Positions 53,838-64,000 of a DNA stretch of 64,000 nucleotides are shown here, piece after piece. Origin of the DNA: Batkoa obscura (lineage: Eukaryota; Entomophthoromycota; Entomophthoromycetes; Entomophthorales; Batkoaceae). The translations under genes were made by a program, and so were the position numbers. The stretch spans positions 1,364,001 through 1,428,000 of the forward strand of contig JASVEC010000002.1 in assembly GCA_030770535.1 (NCBI GenBank), read 5' to 3'. Each line of letters starts with the position of its first letter. Position 1 is the stretch's first letter. The notes under the pieces are model-generated. The model saw only the letters and a program-made list of their open reading frames with translations. It did not search any database and was not told the DNA's origin.

Positions 53838-55064
53838 ATGAAATTATTTTTAATTACCTTTTATTCCTTATTTAATATTGTTAAAAGTTTTAATTATGGT
53901 GTTGATAAGATACGTGGTGTTAATTTAGGTGGTTGGTTAGTATTAGAGCCTTGGATCAATCCCTCTTTATTTCGACAATTTGAAGGCCAACCTAATGGGG
54001 CCGTGGATGAATGGGAATTTTGCCAAAAATTAGGTGCTAATGAAGCTAAAAGACAGTTAATTCAACATTGGGATACTTGGGTAACTGAAAATGATATATC
54101 AAAATTAGCCAGAAGCGGTATTAATCATATCCGTATACCTATGGGTTATTGGGCCTTTGATATATCCGGGGGTGAACCTTATGTTCAAGGTCAATTACCT
54201 TATTTAACAAAAGCTATTAATTGGGCTAGACAATATAATTTAAAAGTTATTATTGATATTCATGGTGCCCCAGGTTCTCAAAATGGGTTTGATAATTCTG
54301 GTAAAAGAGGGGATATTGGTTTCTTTAACAAAGATGAAAATATTACTAGAATGTTAAATATTATTAAATATTTAACTGATAATTATGTTGGTAATGAATA
54401 TGAAAGCGTTGTAGCTGCTATTGAATTAGTTAACGAGCCTGCTGGTTGGTCATTAGATATGGCTAAATTACAAAAGTTTTATTTAGATGGTCATAACATT
54501 ATTCGAAACAAATCTAAGAGTGTTTTAGTTAATGTTCATGATGCTTTTAAACCCTTAAATCAATGGACTTACTTAAGAGATGATCCTCAATATTCTAATG
54601 TGTTATTAGATACTCATTATTATCAAGTATTTGAATATGGTTTAGTTTCAATGTCTAAGGATCAACATTTGAGATTACCATGTGCAAGATATGGTGATAT
54701 TGCTCAATCTAATCAGAAATTATGGACCATTGTAGGTGAATGGTCATTAGCAAGTACCGATTGTACAAAATGGTTAAATGGTTTCAATAGAGGTGCCAGA
54801 TACGATGGTACTTTAGATGCAGGAAAAGGACCAGCTTGCCCTGGTTGTACATGTCGAGATAAAGATGAATTGGCTACTTATTCTCCAGAACATCGTCAAT
54901 TTTTGAAAAATTTTGCTATGCAACAAATTGCTGTTTATGAACAAGCTGGGTCTGGTTGGTTCTTTTGGAACTTTAAAGCTGAAAAATCACCTGAATGGGA
55001 TTTCTTAATGGCTGTTGATCAAGGTTGGATAGACTTACATCAACCTGTTAAACATACCTGTTAA
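53838..55064 (+). CDS. EXG1: Secreted GH5 exo-beta-1,3-glucanase, single exon
   Basis: 408 residues. Residues 1-17 are a signal peptide (MKLFLITFYSLFNIVKS). The GH5 (subfamily 9) domain fills the rest: IRGVNLGGWLVLEPWI at 25-40, HIRIPMGYWAF, IIDIHGAPGSQNGFDNSG, the acid/base in ELVNEP (E200), DTHYYQVF, the nucleophile in VGEWSLASTDC (E301) and GSGWFFWNFKAE. It trims beta-1,3-glucan from non-reducing ends in the wall or periplasm. Length matches yeast Exg1 (448) and Candida Xog1 (438), without a GPI tail. The insert ACPGCTCRDKDEL (about 333-345) is Cys-rich and family-typical. It is the largest intronless gene in the right part of the window. Confidence 0.95.
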   Translation: MKLFLITFYSLFNIVKSFNYGVDKIRGVNLGGWLVLEPWINPSLFRQFEGQPNGAVDEWEFCQKLGANEAKRQLIQHWDTWVTENDISKLARSGINHIRIPMGYWAFDISGGEPYVQGQLPYLTKAINWARQYNLKVIIDIHGAPGSQNGFDNSGKRGDIGFFNKDENITRMLNIIKYLTDNYVGNEYESVVAAIELVNEPAGWSLDMAKLQKFYLDGHNIIRNKSKSVLVNVHDAFKPLNQWTYLRDDPQYSNVLLDTHYYQVFEYGLVSMSKDQHLRLPCARYGDIAQSNQKLWTIVGEWSLASTDCTKWLNGFNRGARYDGTLDAGKGPACPGCTCRDKDELATYSPEHRQFLKNFAMQQIAVYEQAGSGWFFWNFKAEKSPEWDFLMAVDQGWIDLHQPVKHTC

Positions 55065-56059
55065 CTAGTTGGTCTAAATAATATAATTCTATTATATTAT
55101 TTAGCTTCTTATTGTTTGCCATTAATTTTAATCTTTATTTCATTCAAATTTTATTTTTATTCAAAATAAATAAACATATTTTTTTACTAAATAAATAGAT
55201 TTAAAAATATTAGTAAACTTTTATTAGTTTTTTTTAATTTAAAAAATAACAGCTGAAAAAGTTAATATGTTATTTAGCACTTGGCTATAATTGACAATTG
55301 ACCTTTGTTAAATAAGATGGATTTCATTTCATTAATGTTTACAATTCATAATTTACAAAAATAGTTATAGCCAATTAAATATTATTTATATTATTTATAC
55401 TTAACTAGTAGTCCTTGTTTCTTAAAAAATCTATATCAATTAGGAAATCGAATGTCCCTGTTATTTCGCACTTAGTTGTATTGACATTACTATATAAATA
55501 AAATTTAAAACCCCTAGGTATTCGAGCAATTACTTTAATTCAATATCCTACACCTTTTCTACAAGTGTATAAAAAATGGAAAATACAACAGTAATAATTA
55601 AATAATCAAATAAACGTCAATAATAATAAAGATAAGTAGTAGTAGTAAGTGGTTTTATGTTATCATTATTTTAAGTATCAAATTACTTTTGTAAAATACT
55701 AAAAAAGACCAGTTATAAAAACTGCAAAAATTCTAAATTCCCTCCAACCTACTTTCGAAAATAGCAACTTTTTCAGTGGCACTATTAAAAATAAAGGGTC
55801 AATATTTAAAAAAGATGTTTGTAAAATTAAGATATTTAAAGCAATAGTTTAAGAAGCTTTAGGTCATATAACACAATAATATTTTAAAATTCCAAACTAT
55901 CCCCCAAAACCAGTTACAGCCATCCCATCCTTTTATGAAAATAAAAAGCAGCCATTTTATTTTAAACAAGCTAATATATCAACATTAAAGAATAACCACC
56001 AAATAATCTTCTTACCAAATGTAAAAAGAAAGTGTTATAGAAAAATATTCTTTTATAAT

Positions 56060-58730
56060 TTATTTGTGGATAAAGTCATCTATAGTAAAATCATCATACT
56101 TTTAACAATAAAGTTGCCTTTTCCTTTCTATAGAGGATGAGATCATTAATATGAAAATCGATATGCCTTTACCATAAAAGGTCCATTAACTGGGATTTTT
56201 TCTCACTGACATAAAATCAAGATTGATATCATAGTTAATAAAGTTGTCACCATAACTTGAGTATTATGTTATATTCTTTTATAATAATTTAATAAAACAG
56301 TCGCTTTCAATAAATAGAGTTTAAGTTGGTAGTTTCAATACTGCTTCATTTTTGACATTGTCATTTCTAATATCAAGCTTCATTGATTAACTTAGAATTA
56401 CCCATTTCTTTTGTAAAAACAAAAAAGACCCGATTTATTTTAGATAATATCTTCAATATTAATATGTAGAAGAGAATAAAAGTAAAAATAAATATTTTTT
56501 ATTCTAGAGTAAAAGAATCGCGCATTAGATTCTAAAACATCATAAAAAATATATTGTAGATTGAAATAGTATTTTATTTGCTAGTGAGGTCATCTACGGT
56601 AATGTTAGCGTATTTTTATCAGAAGAGACAGTTTTTTTATTTTTATTTTCATTTTCACTATAGTCATAAGATGAAAGTTGATATTGTTTGATTTACGAAA
56701 AGTTGTCACTATAAAATAAGATAGCTACTCTTTTGTGAACAATTTCGTTACATTTATTATTAATAAAAGTGACTTAAATAATTAAATAATTAATGAATAA
56801 TTTTGAAAGAAATTCCCTTCCTATGATAAAAACAATCCAAAGCTACAGCTATAGTTCCAGTGCTATCTTATAGTAACCCAACATTATTACTTTTAATATC
56901 AATCATCACCTGCTAACTCAGAATTATATATTTCTTTTGTAAAAATAACAAAGACACAATTCTCTTTCACCTTCAATAATAAAAATTTGCTTCATTTTCA
57001 CCTTTTCAAGATTTTAAAAAAAAACCAAATTGATTTTAGATCATTTTTTCTGTATTAAACTGTGGAAGAGAATAAAGGTAAAAGTAAAAATAAAACCTTT
57101 TATTCTAGAGTTAAAATAAAGTATAATTAAAATATCATTTTGAATTTGACTTCAGTCATAAAAACAAATTGAAACTGAGATCATTTTGGTATCTATACAG
57201 ATATGATATCGATGGTAATATCACTATACATTTATCAGGAAAGATCGATTAATTTTATTTCGTTCTATTGGTATGAGATAGATGCTGATATCATTTAATT
57301 TATTGAGGATGATACCATAAATTAAACAGTACGTTTACTCTATGAATAATAAGCTATACTCATAATTAACAAAAGTAGCCTCAACAATAAAAAAGTAGGC
57401 AACAGTTTTTTAAAGAAATATTCATTTTTAACAAAAAAGCTGTCAAACCTTCAAATGATCGCCTGTTTTCTTATAAATTGTCCGCTTTCTCGTGTGAATG
57501 TCCAAAAAATATCTTGTTTATTCTAGATTACAATAATATATTACTCAAGCCGTAGAACAGAATAAGTGTGCCTTATTCTAGAGCAATAAAATCACATTAA
57601 ATTATAAAATATCGTAATAAAATCACACATTAGATTTCAAAGATCGTAAGTATATATTTTGAGATCTGTTGAAGCTGATCATCTGCGATAACATAAACTA
57701 TAATCTATATGAAAGATCAGTCTTTCCTTCCTTACCTCACTCTATTGACATGAGATTAGGGTTGATACCATTTAATTTATTAAAGTTGGTAGCATAAACT
57801 AAATAGCATATTGACTTTTTGGAATAATTTCGTTATTTTATTATTTATAAGTGGAGTTTTTTATATTAACAAAAAAGTGAATTGGTGGTTCAGAAATATG
57901 TGGGAATCTTTAAATAAAGGATTTACATTTGAGGATATATTTTTGTGTAAGAATTTTACTAACAATTTTCCTGCTCAAATGGTGCTAAAAGATATAAAAG
58001 TGCTAAGACCAAAAAAACGCCTCCATTTCGTATATGAAAAAATCATCCAGAGTCATCGAAAATGTAACGTTTAATATCAAACTAATGTCATTTCTATACA
58101 TAAAGCTATCATTGTTTACAATAAATACGTCATTAGCTACATATCTTTCAAAAGAATTATTGTTCATATAAATAATAATTATCTATTTATTATACAAATG
58201 TAAACTTAATCTTATTTTTAGATTTGATATTCATTTATTAAATTATAAAAAGAATCTAAGAATAAAAAGCAAACAAGCTATTTAAAGTTCAACGGAAAGT
58301 AGCTAAAAGTTATTTAAACTATGATACAATGATATCAATTAAATTAACAAACTCTCTGCTTAACACAATAACCCGTTTATTTTATAAAGTTACGAATAAT
58401 GTCCACTTTAAAGCAGATAATATACATTAAAATATTCAAACATCTAGAATAAAATGCAAATAAAACTTTTTATTCTGTTAGAAAAAAGCATAAATGAAAA
58501 TCAATACATTACAATTGCAGGCTAAATCGGAAAAAATAAATGTTATTTGAGATCATCCTTTATATATCGAAGATGAGATCATCCACCAATTGCATGATAG
58601 TGCTACTTATGTTTCGAAGTAAAAAAGATTCTATTTTTCTAATATCACCCGCTAATCTTTAATACCACGCAATATAAACTTCATGTAAAGTTGTCATTAT
58701 AAAATAAACATTAATCAAGTGAAATATTTC
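56060..58730. repeat. Degenerate ~0.5-kb repeat array (about five units)
   Basis: The same phrases recur in the same order, strongly diverged. TTATTCTAGAG-like starts lie at about 56502, 57102, 57520-57574 and 58468. They are followed by a GAGATCATC or GTCATCTACGGTAAT block (56068, 56590, 57206, 57680, 58571), then TATTGACATGAGATT..TTGATATCATTTAAT, then AAAGTTGTCACTATAAA (56241, 56699, 57304, 57783, 58685), then TTTCTTTTGTAAAAA..AAAAAGAC (56409, 56934). Unit spacing is irregular (about 460-900 bp). There is no ORF. Either an old satellite-like array or tandem insertions of one element. Confidence 0.6.
57931..58025 (+). mobile_element. MITE copy 21
   Basis: GAGGATATATTTTTGTGTAA start and ACGCCTCCA end with a diverged core, inserted in the repeat tract. 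The open frame 57811-58074 is made of this MITE plus flanks and is not a gene. Confidence 0.72.
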
Positions 58731-59914
58731 CGTGAAATTGGAATATTTGAAATAAATTAGCTTTTAAATTCTAATATTTTATTTAAATTATAGAATGTTT
58801 GTTTAATGAATAAAAATTGGTTTGAATAAAGTATGAAAAAATGTGAATTTGTTCATCTATAATCTCTAAATGCTTTATTTTAAATCGCTTTACGGGTGTG
58901 TTGACTATTTCAAAAATTGAAAAGCTAATACTCTTTTATAATTAAAGTTTGATTAGTTTTAAACAAGCTTTTTAGGGGACTTAAAGTAATGTAAAAAATT
59001 AACAGTCAACTATCCAACAATAATAATAATAAGTTTAAATTAATTATGAGTACCTTTCATTTCCTAACAATTGATAATTCAAGCACCACCTCAATTGCTA
59101 AAAGTAAGTATTAAGTTGTTACACAAAACTAATAGATAAGTTCAATAAATAAGTAAATTGTAACAATAAAGAAAGCAGAGAGCGATTATAAAGTATTCTT
59201 TTATACTACCAAATATCTTCAATTTTTTTATTTTGTTAATAATTTAATTTAATTTTATTCTTTATTTTTAATGATTTTATATTTCCATTCAATTTATTCC
59301 AAGTTATCGTATTACTCTCAAATTAATACTTGAATGTTTTCATTTAAGCGAACTTTTTATATAATAATATTACTATTACAACTATTATATAATATTACAT
59401 TTTTAAATGTATTGATTTAACCTAAATATTAATTCTAGATAAACAACTCCATTAACCAGTGGGTTTATATAAATTATTTTTAATAACAATGGGGCGTTGC
59501 GATAAGCATAGCCAACTAAAGGTAGACAAGTAGCAAGTTAATAAAATAAAATCTAAAATTATGGTGAAGCTAATAATAGCTGGCATGAAGTTTTATTGGA
59601 TAAGCCTTTGTTTTTTTATTTACTAAAATTCCAGTATTCAGTTAAAATTTCTAATTTGTAAAGAATAAAAAGCTTTATTCGAATAAATTAAAATTCTAAT
59701 CTTCGTTCATAATTTTAATATTACCTCATAAAAGTGGCTTGAACATTTAAAATAGTAAAAATAACCTGAGGATAGAATAAATTTCAAAGAATATGACACT
59801 TTATTCTAATTTTTTGTTAGAACATTCAATAGCCAATGATAAGATAGTAAGGAATATATATGGCTCTATATTGGAATGGGGAAATGGGACACTTAGTTGT
59901 ACGAACTAAATGAG

Positions 59915-59922
59915 TATATAAA
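59915..59922 (+). promoter_or_regulatory. Possible TATA box of the cyclin gene
   Basis: TATATAAA 358 bp before the ATG, in front of a long C/T-rich stretch that would be a leader of about 300 nt. Confidence 0.35.
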
Positions 59923-60279
59923 CAACTCAAAGTACTAATTTTTGTCAGAAAATTTAATCATTTTTATAATCTATTTTTTATTTTATATTTAAAAAAAATA
60001 ACAAGTATTTTATATTTAAAACAATAACAACGTCAACTTAGCTATTTCTATTTCGTAATAAATTGTTTCTCGTTTTCAGCCCTAGTTTTTTAAATCAACC
60101 CCCCCAATTTCTCTAGGATTTTAAGTTTTCAATCCTTACTTTACCAATAATCCAAGTTTTATAACTACGCATCCAAGTTATAAAATTCTAAGTCTTAAGT
60201 ACCTTAACTTTTAATTCTAATATTTTCCCCACCAACTTTCTTTTTCTTAATTTTTTCAAAAAATAATAATAATTCAATA

Positions 60280-61059
60280 ATGAAGTCATTTGATCTCGGT
60301 ACTCACGACATTACAGACACTATCAATATGGTGGCCAGTTACATAACTCAGTTATCTGATTTAAACAGTATTCAAGAGAATTCTGGTTATACCACTTTTC
60401 ATGCACGTTCCGTACCTAATATTGATATCACCAGTTATTTGATACGTATACAAAGATATTGTCCAACTTCCAATGAAAGTTATTTAGCTATGATTATTTA
60501 TTTACATCGTATCATTAAACTTAATATGGAAAACAAATTCTCATACAACTTCACAGTAGATGCTTATTCTATTCATCGACTAATTATTACTTCTATCATG
60601 GTCTCTTCTAAATATTATTCTGATGTGTTCTTTACCAATTCAAGATATGCTAAAGTAGGTGGTATCTCCGTCATGGAATTAAATCATCTAGAATTGGAAT
60701 TATTAATTAGTTTAAATTTTGATATTACTATTACATTAGAAGAATTACAGTATTATGGTGATCAATTAATTAACAGTAATTTATCTTATTTACCACCTCA
60801 ACAATTGTTTGAAGGGCCTAGATTCACAATGCCTCCAATGCCATTGCCTAATTTAGAGCTTAGTTCAGATACCTTATCAGCTGAATCTACTCCATCATCC
60901 CATGCTGAAGTCGCTGCTTTGGATGCTAATATGTATGAGAGTACCTTACAATCAGACAATTACAATAAGATGGAGAATAATAATCGATATTCGAGTTGTC
61001 AAAGTGAAACTCAAATTGAAATGGAAAGGAATACTAAGTTCCAAGGACAAGGGGTTTAA
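60280..61059 (+). CDS. Pho80-like cyclin, single exon
   Basis: 259 residues. The cyclin box spans about 40-165: FHARSVPNIDITSYLIRIQ, YCPTSNESYLAMIIYLHRI, AYSIHRLIITSIMVSSKYYS, FFTNSRYAKVGGISVMELN and LELELLISLNFDI, all diagnostic of the Pho80/Pcl family that activates the Pho85 kinase (phosphate, glycogen and cell-polarity control). The C-terminal tail (180-259) is Pro- then Ser/Asn/Glu-rich with no domain. The 5' flank has a C/T-rich stretch and a possible TATA box far upstream. Which Pcl subtype it is cannot be decided; VPNIDITSY and NSRYAKVGGIS favour the Pho80 branch. Confidence 0.93.
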   Translation: MKSFDLGTHDITDTINMVASYITQLSDLNSIQENSGYTTFHARSVPNIDITSYLIRIQRYCPTSNESYLAMIIYLHRIIKLNMENKFSYNFTVDAYSIHRLIITSIMVSSKYYSDVFFTNSRYAKVGGISVMELNHLELELLISLNFDITITLEELQYYGDQLINSNLSYLPPQQLFEGPRFTMPPMPLPNLELSSDTLSAESTPSSHAEVAALDANMYESTLQSDNYNKMENNNRYSSCQSETQIEMERNTKFQGQGV

Positions 61060-61944
61060 TTTATTAAGCCAATTGCCCACTTACTAATTCTATTGTATAG
61101 TTTTCCGTATTCTATTATTCTATTTTAATGGTCACTCTTTTTTAGTGCTTTCACTTTTTTTAAAAAGGCTTAAGCCCTTGTTTATTTACTCTTATTTTTC
61201 TGCAAATAAAATTTAGTCACTTTTTTCTATGGTAGTGTAGCAACTAACATGGGAAAATAATATTATATTAAAATATAAGGTTTCTATCGTTTTATTTTTT
61301 TAATGTTTTAATTGAATTTTTAATCACATATTGAACTTGAATCCCCCTCTTTTGTTTATTTTTCATGTTTTTATTATACTGGTTTACTTCTTGATCTTAA
61401 CAAAATATTACTTCTCCTTAAACTTTATAAATTTATAAAAAACTATTCCTAATAAGAGATTTATTTAATTATACGAAAGATAGAAATAAAACTTAATAAA
61501 ATTTAATATAATTAAATAACATTGTTTCATATTTATTTTGATATTTAAATTAATATATTAAATTTAATCTAATTTTAATTTCTTAATCGTAATAATGAAA
61601 ATAATTTATTAAGCTTATTAACTTACCCCTCTCCTCTTAACTCAGCAATTTAATCTTATGTTATTTCTGTTAAAAAATATATGCAAGATTAAAAATATAA
61701 AAATACAGAGATTCATCAGAATTGAGATTTCAAAAAAAATCTTATCAAAAAAAGTTGATTTTTGACTAAGTCATCAAAATTTGGCAATTTTCCAAAAACA
61801 GTAATTAGTTGATTTAAATTCGAATTTAATAAAGGCGATAAATTTAAACTGTTAAAAATGCATTTTATAAAAAAATTTAACGAAAAGAAATCAAGTTTAT
61901 ATAAAAAACATTGGCACTTTCTATAAAACGCAAACAACACAAGG
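61060..61944. other. Intergenic between cyclin and acyl-CoA synthetase
   Basis: AT-rich spacer with no repeats noted. The minus-strand open frame 61716-61955 overlaps the acyl-CoA synthetase start and shows no family features. Confidence 0.6.
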
Positions 61945-64000
61945 ATGATTCTCATGAAGGCCCAAAATTCAACTCCTCGCTCACTATCTATCGAAGGAAC
62001 AGCTACAAAAGATAGTAGTGGTAACTATTAATAATAATGATTTTACAAGTATAACCTTAATAAATTTAATTTAATTTCACTTACCACAGTCAGTTACATC
62101 TCCTCTTTATTTCCTCAAGAGGATCTATTGTTACCCTCAATGTATTATAATTCTCCATTTGAAGCTTTTTGTAAATGTAAGTAACATCTAGTTTTATATT
62201 ATTTTTGAAATCAAATCAAATTAATTAAATAAAAAACTTGTATTTATTAATTCATTTCTCTACTTTAGATGCCTTAGCTAACCCTTCCAAAATTGCAATC
62301 CAACTATCTGCTTCTAAACTAACTGCTGATCAACTATTAAAACAAATCTTAAAATTTGGTTTAGGTTATAAAAAACTCTTCACAACTTCAAGCTCCAAGT
62401 CGACCCCCTCCTCCCCACCCATGCTTGGTTTGTGTCTCTCCAGCTCCCCTGACTGGTTAATAATTGACTTAGCTTGTCAAGGCTTTTCTATCATTTCTGT
62501 AGTATTTAATGAAAACTTTACAATGGAAAATTTAATCCATGGTTTAAATCAAACCAAACTTAAAGTATTAGTAGGTGGTAAAATATTGTTGAAGGAATTA
62601 ATTAAGATTAAAGATAGGCTAAAATATTTGGAATGTTTTATATTGGGTGATGAGAAGGAGGTAAGGGAGGATGAAGTTACACAAGAGTATCCATTTCAAG
62701 TCATCAATATTGAGAAAATCTACGAATTAGGAACTAAACAAGCAGGCATTGGATTAATGTATTTAATTCCTAAATCAATTTCTAGTGATACCATTAGTAC
62801 TATTGCATATACAAGTGGTACTACCAGTTTACCCAAAGGAGTCCTATTAAGTAATCAAAACTTAACATGTGCTTTGTTTAATTCCGAATTGGCTTTTTCA
62901 TTTTTGAATATGGAAAATATGAAATCTATGGAATATTTGAGTTATTCACAGTTACCAATAAGAGTACATGCTTATCTATCATTAATCAAAGGACAAACAT
63001 TATTATTTTGTACAACTGGGGAAAAGGAGAGTGGGTTATTGGAGGAGATAGTTAAATGGAAACCAAATCAAATTCATTTATCTGATGGATTAATGAAACA
63101 ATTGTTACAGCTAATATATTCTAAAGTAAATGAAAATGGTATGAAATTTGAATTAAATAAATTAATGGAAGTGTTAAGTTTAAATGAGGATGAGTTAGAG
63201 AATATTGTTATCGATGATGAATTAAGGAGAGTATTTCTAAGTATTCAACAATTGATAGGAGAACAGTTAAGATTGATTACTTCATTTAATTATTCGATTT
63301 ACAAAAATAAATTCTATTTATTAAAGTTATTATTTAATGTACCAATTATACAAAGTAAGTTAGATAAAAATAACATATAATAGTTGGTATTAATCCTCAT
63401 TTCTAGGTTACGGTCTAACTGAAACTACTGGACAAGGTTTTCGTACCTCCCCCGATGAACATGGTTATGGAGTAGGTGGGGTAGTTCCCTTGACTATGGC
63501 TAAATTAGTGAATTGTGCTGAATTAGAATATTCCATCACTGATGAACCATGTCCAAGAGGAGAAATATATTTAAAAGGACCACATTTATTTTTAGGGTAT
63601 TACGGGGAGAGCAAAAGTCCTTTAACAAAACAAGGTTGGTATCCTACCGGAGATATTGGCAGTTTGGATAGGAATAATGGGATATTTACTATAATTGATA
63701 GAAAAGCCAATTTTTTTAAGTTGAAGGAAGGTAAATTAAAGTTTTCTGACTTTATTATTTCAATTTTAACTATTTTCTTTTAGGTATTTATATCACTCCA
63801 GAGAAAATTGAGAGTGCATATAAGAAACTTTCTCTTATAGAAGAGATCTATGTACCCACATTGACTTTAAATCAAGCTACTAATGTCATTGCCATTATCT
63901 ATCCAAATTTAGATCATTTTTTAGGTTGGGCTAGTTATCATTTAGAAAGGGTTATATTAAATGAAGAGTTAATGGGATTATGTGGGGATAAGAGTTTTAA
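61945..64000 (+). CDS. AMP-binding long-chain acyl-CoA synthetase-like enzyme, 5' part (runs off the window)
   Basis: Adenylating enzyme that would activate a fatty acid to its CoA ester. Exons 61945-62020, 62090-62176, 62269-63354, 63407-63730 and 63784-64000+ are in phase, giving about 597 residues so far. The ATP/AMP signature AYTSGTTSLPKGV (234-246) departs from the usual TSGTTGxPKG by Ser for Gly. Later motifs are normal: YGLTETTGQG, EIYLKGPHLFLGYYG, YPTGDIGSLD and IDRKANFFKLKEG, then ITPEKIESAY. The usual long-chain motif around SYLPLAH is replaced by YLSYSQLPIRVHAY, so substrate class is uncertain; it resembles a divergent Faa-type protein. Two ATGs (61945, 61954) are possible starts; I use the first. 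Introns are about 50-90 nt. The C-terminal domain end is outside the window. Confidence 0.85.

Larger units (their letters stand above)
55065..60279. other. Long intergenic region with degenerate repeats
   Basis: About 5.2 kb with no supported gene. It contains a set of diverged ~0.5-kb repeat units (56,060-58,730) and MITE copy 21. From about 60,060 to 60,270 the sequence upstream of the cyclin gene is C/T-rich, probably its long leader; a TATATAAA lies at 59915-59922. Confidence 0.6.

Noticed and set aside
57811-58074. 87-codon plus-strand open frame
   Set aside because: Its central part is MITE copy 21 read through; the flanks are repeat-tract sequence.
1-64000. CRISPR arrays, tRNA and rRNA genes
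   Set aside because: No regularly spaced direct repeats with unique spacers, no B-box-like GGTTCGAATCC with a cloverleaf, and no rRNA signatures were seen on either strand, although tRNAs could be missed by eye.

Overview
The window is about 64 kb of very AT-rich eukaryotic DNA that reads as a fungal nuclear genome. The fungal signs are a chitinase with a chitin-binding tail, a Crh-type GPI-anchored glycosidase with a hevein-like domain, an exo-beta-1,3-glucanase, a Pho80-type cyclin, a HAM1-like fungal family protein and a Ty3/Gypsy element. Introns are about 45-60 bp, mostly GTAAGN...TAG. A single-exon rhodopsin-like (class A) GPCR with an ERY motif is unusual for fungi. Together with the low GC it makes me lean to Entomophthoromycotina (Conidiobolus-like), but this is an inference.

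Layout. 1-34.8 kb is gene-poor and repeat-rich. It holds a GPCR (3.4-4.3 kb), a structurally whole Ty3/Gypsy element with identical 400-bp LTRs (7.45-15.0 kb) nested in an older LTR of the same family, two more old LTRs (15.4-16.4 kb), a homeodomain gene (19.7-20.2 kb), a decayed gene (23.8-24.5 kb), a small Ser-rich ORF (25.7 kb), an eight-exon Na+/H+ antiporter (27.0-29.0 kb) and a GH18 chitinase (32.1-33.6 kb). 34.8-52.1 kb is gene-dense and intron-dense: PQ-loop membrane protein, HAM1-like protein, ribosomal protein eL32, WW-domain protein, peroxisomal D-amino-acid oxidase, LSM5, TMX2-like thioredoxin protein, ARL1 GTPase, Crh-type GH16 enzyme and Aro8-like aminotransferase. 52-64 kb is sparse again: GH5 exo-beta-1,3-glucanase, a degenerate repeat tract (56.0-58.7 kb), Pho80-like cyclin, and the 5' part of an acyl-CoA synthetase that runs off the window.

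The most striking repeat is a ~100-bp MITE family (21 copies, both orientations). Its ends read TGGGGATG...CATCCCCA, it is flanked by TA, and it carries an internal palindrome. Nineteen copies lie left of 34.4 kb and only two to the right. Three copies sit inside old LTR remnants, which supply paralogous empty sites. The most striking gene-structure signal is microexons: ARL1 is split into 10 coding exons (including a 4-nt first exon and adjacent 15- and 16-nt exons), and the antiporter has a 14-nt exon that encodes its catalytic ND motif.

Functionally, three genes act on the cell wall (chitinase, Crh-type transglycosylase, exo-glucanase), and two handle ions or solutes across membranes (antiporter, PQ-loop protein). 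ARL1 belongs to Golgi traffic, LSM5 and eL32 to RNA and protein synthesis, and DAO, Aro8 and the acyl-CoA synthetase to metabolism. I see no gene cluster acting as one pathway. All splice models were built by eye, using reading-frame closure and family conservation.
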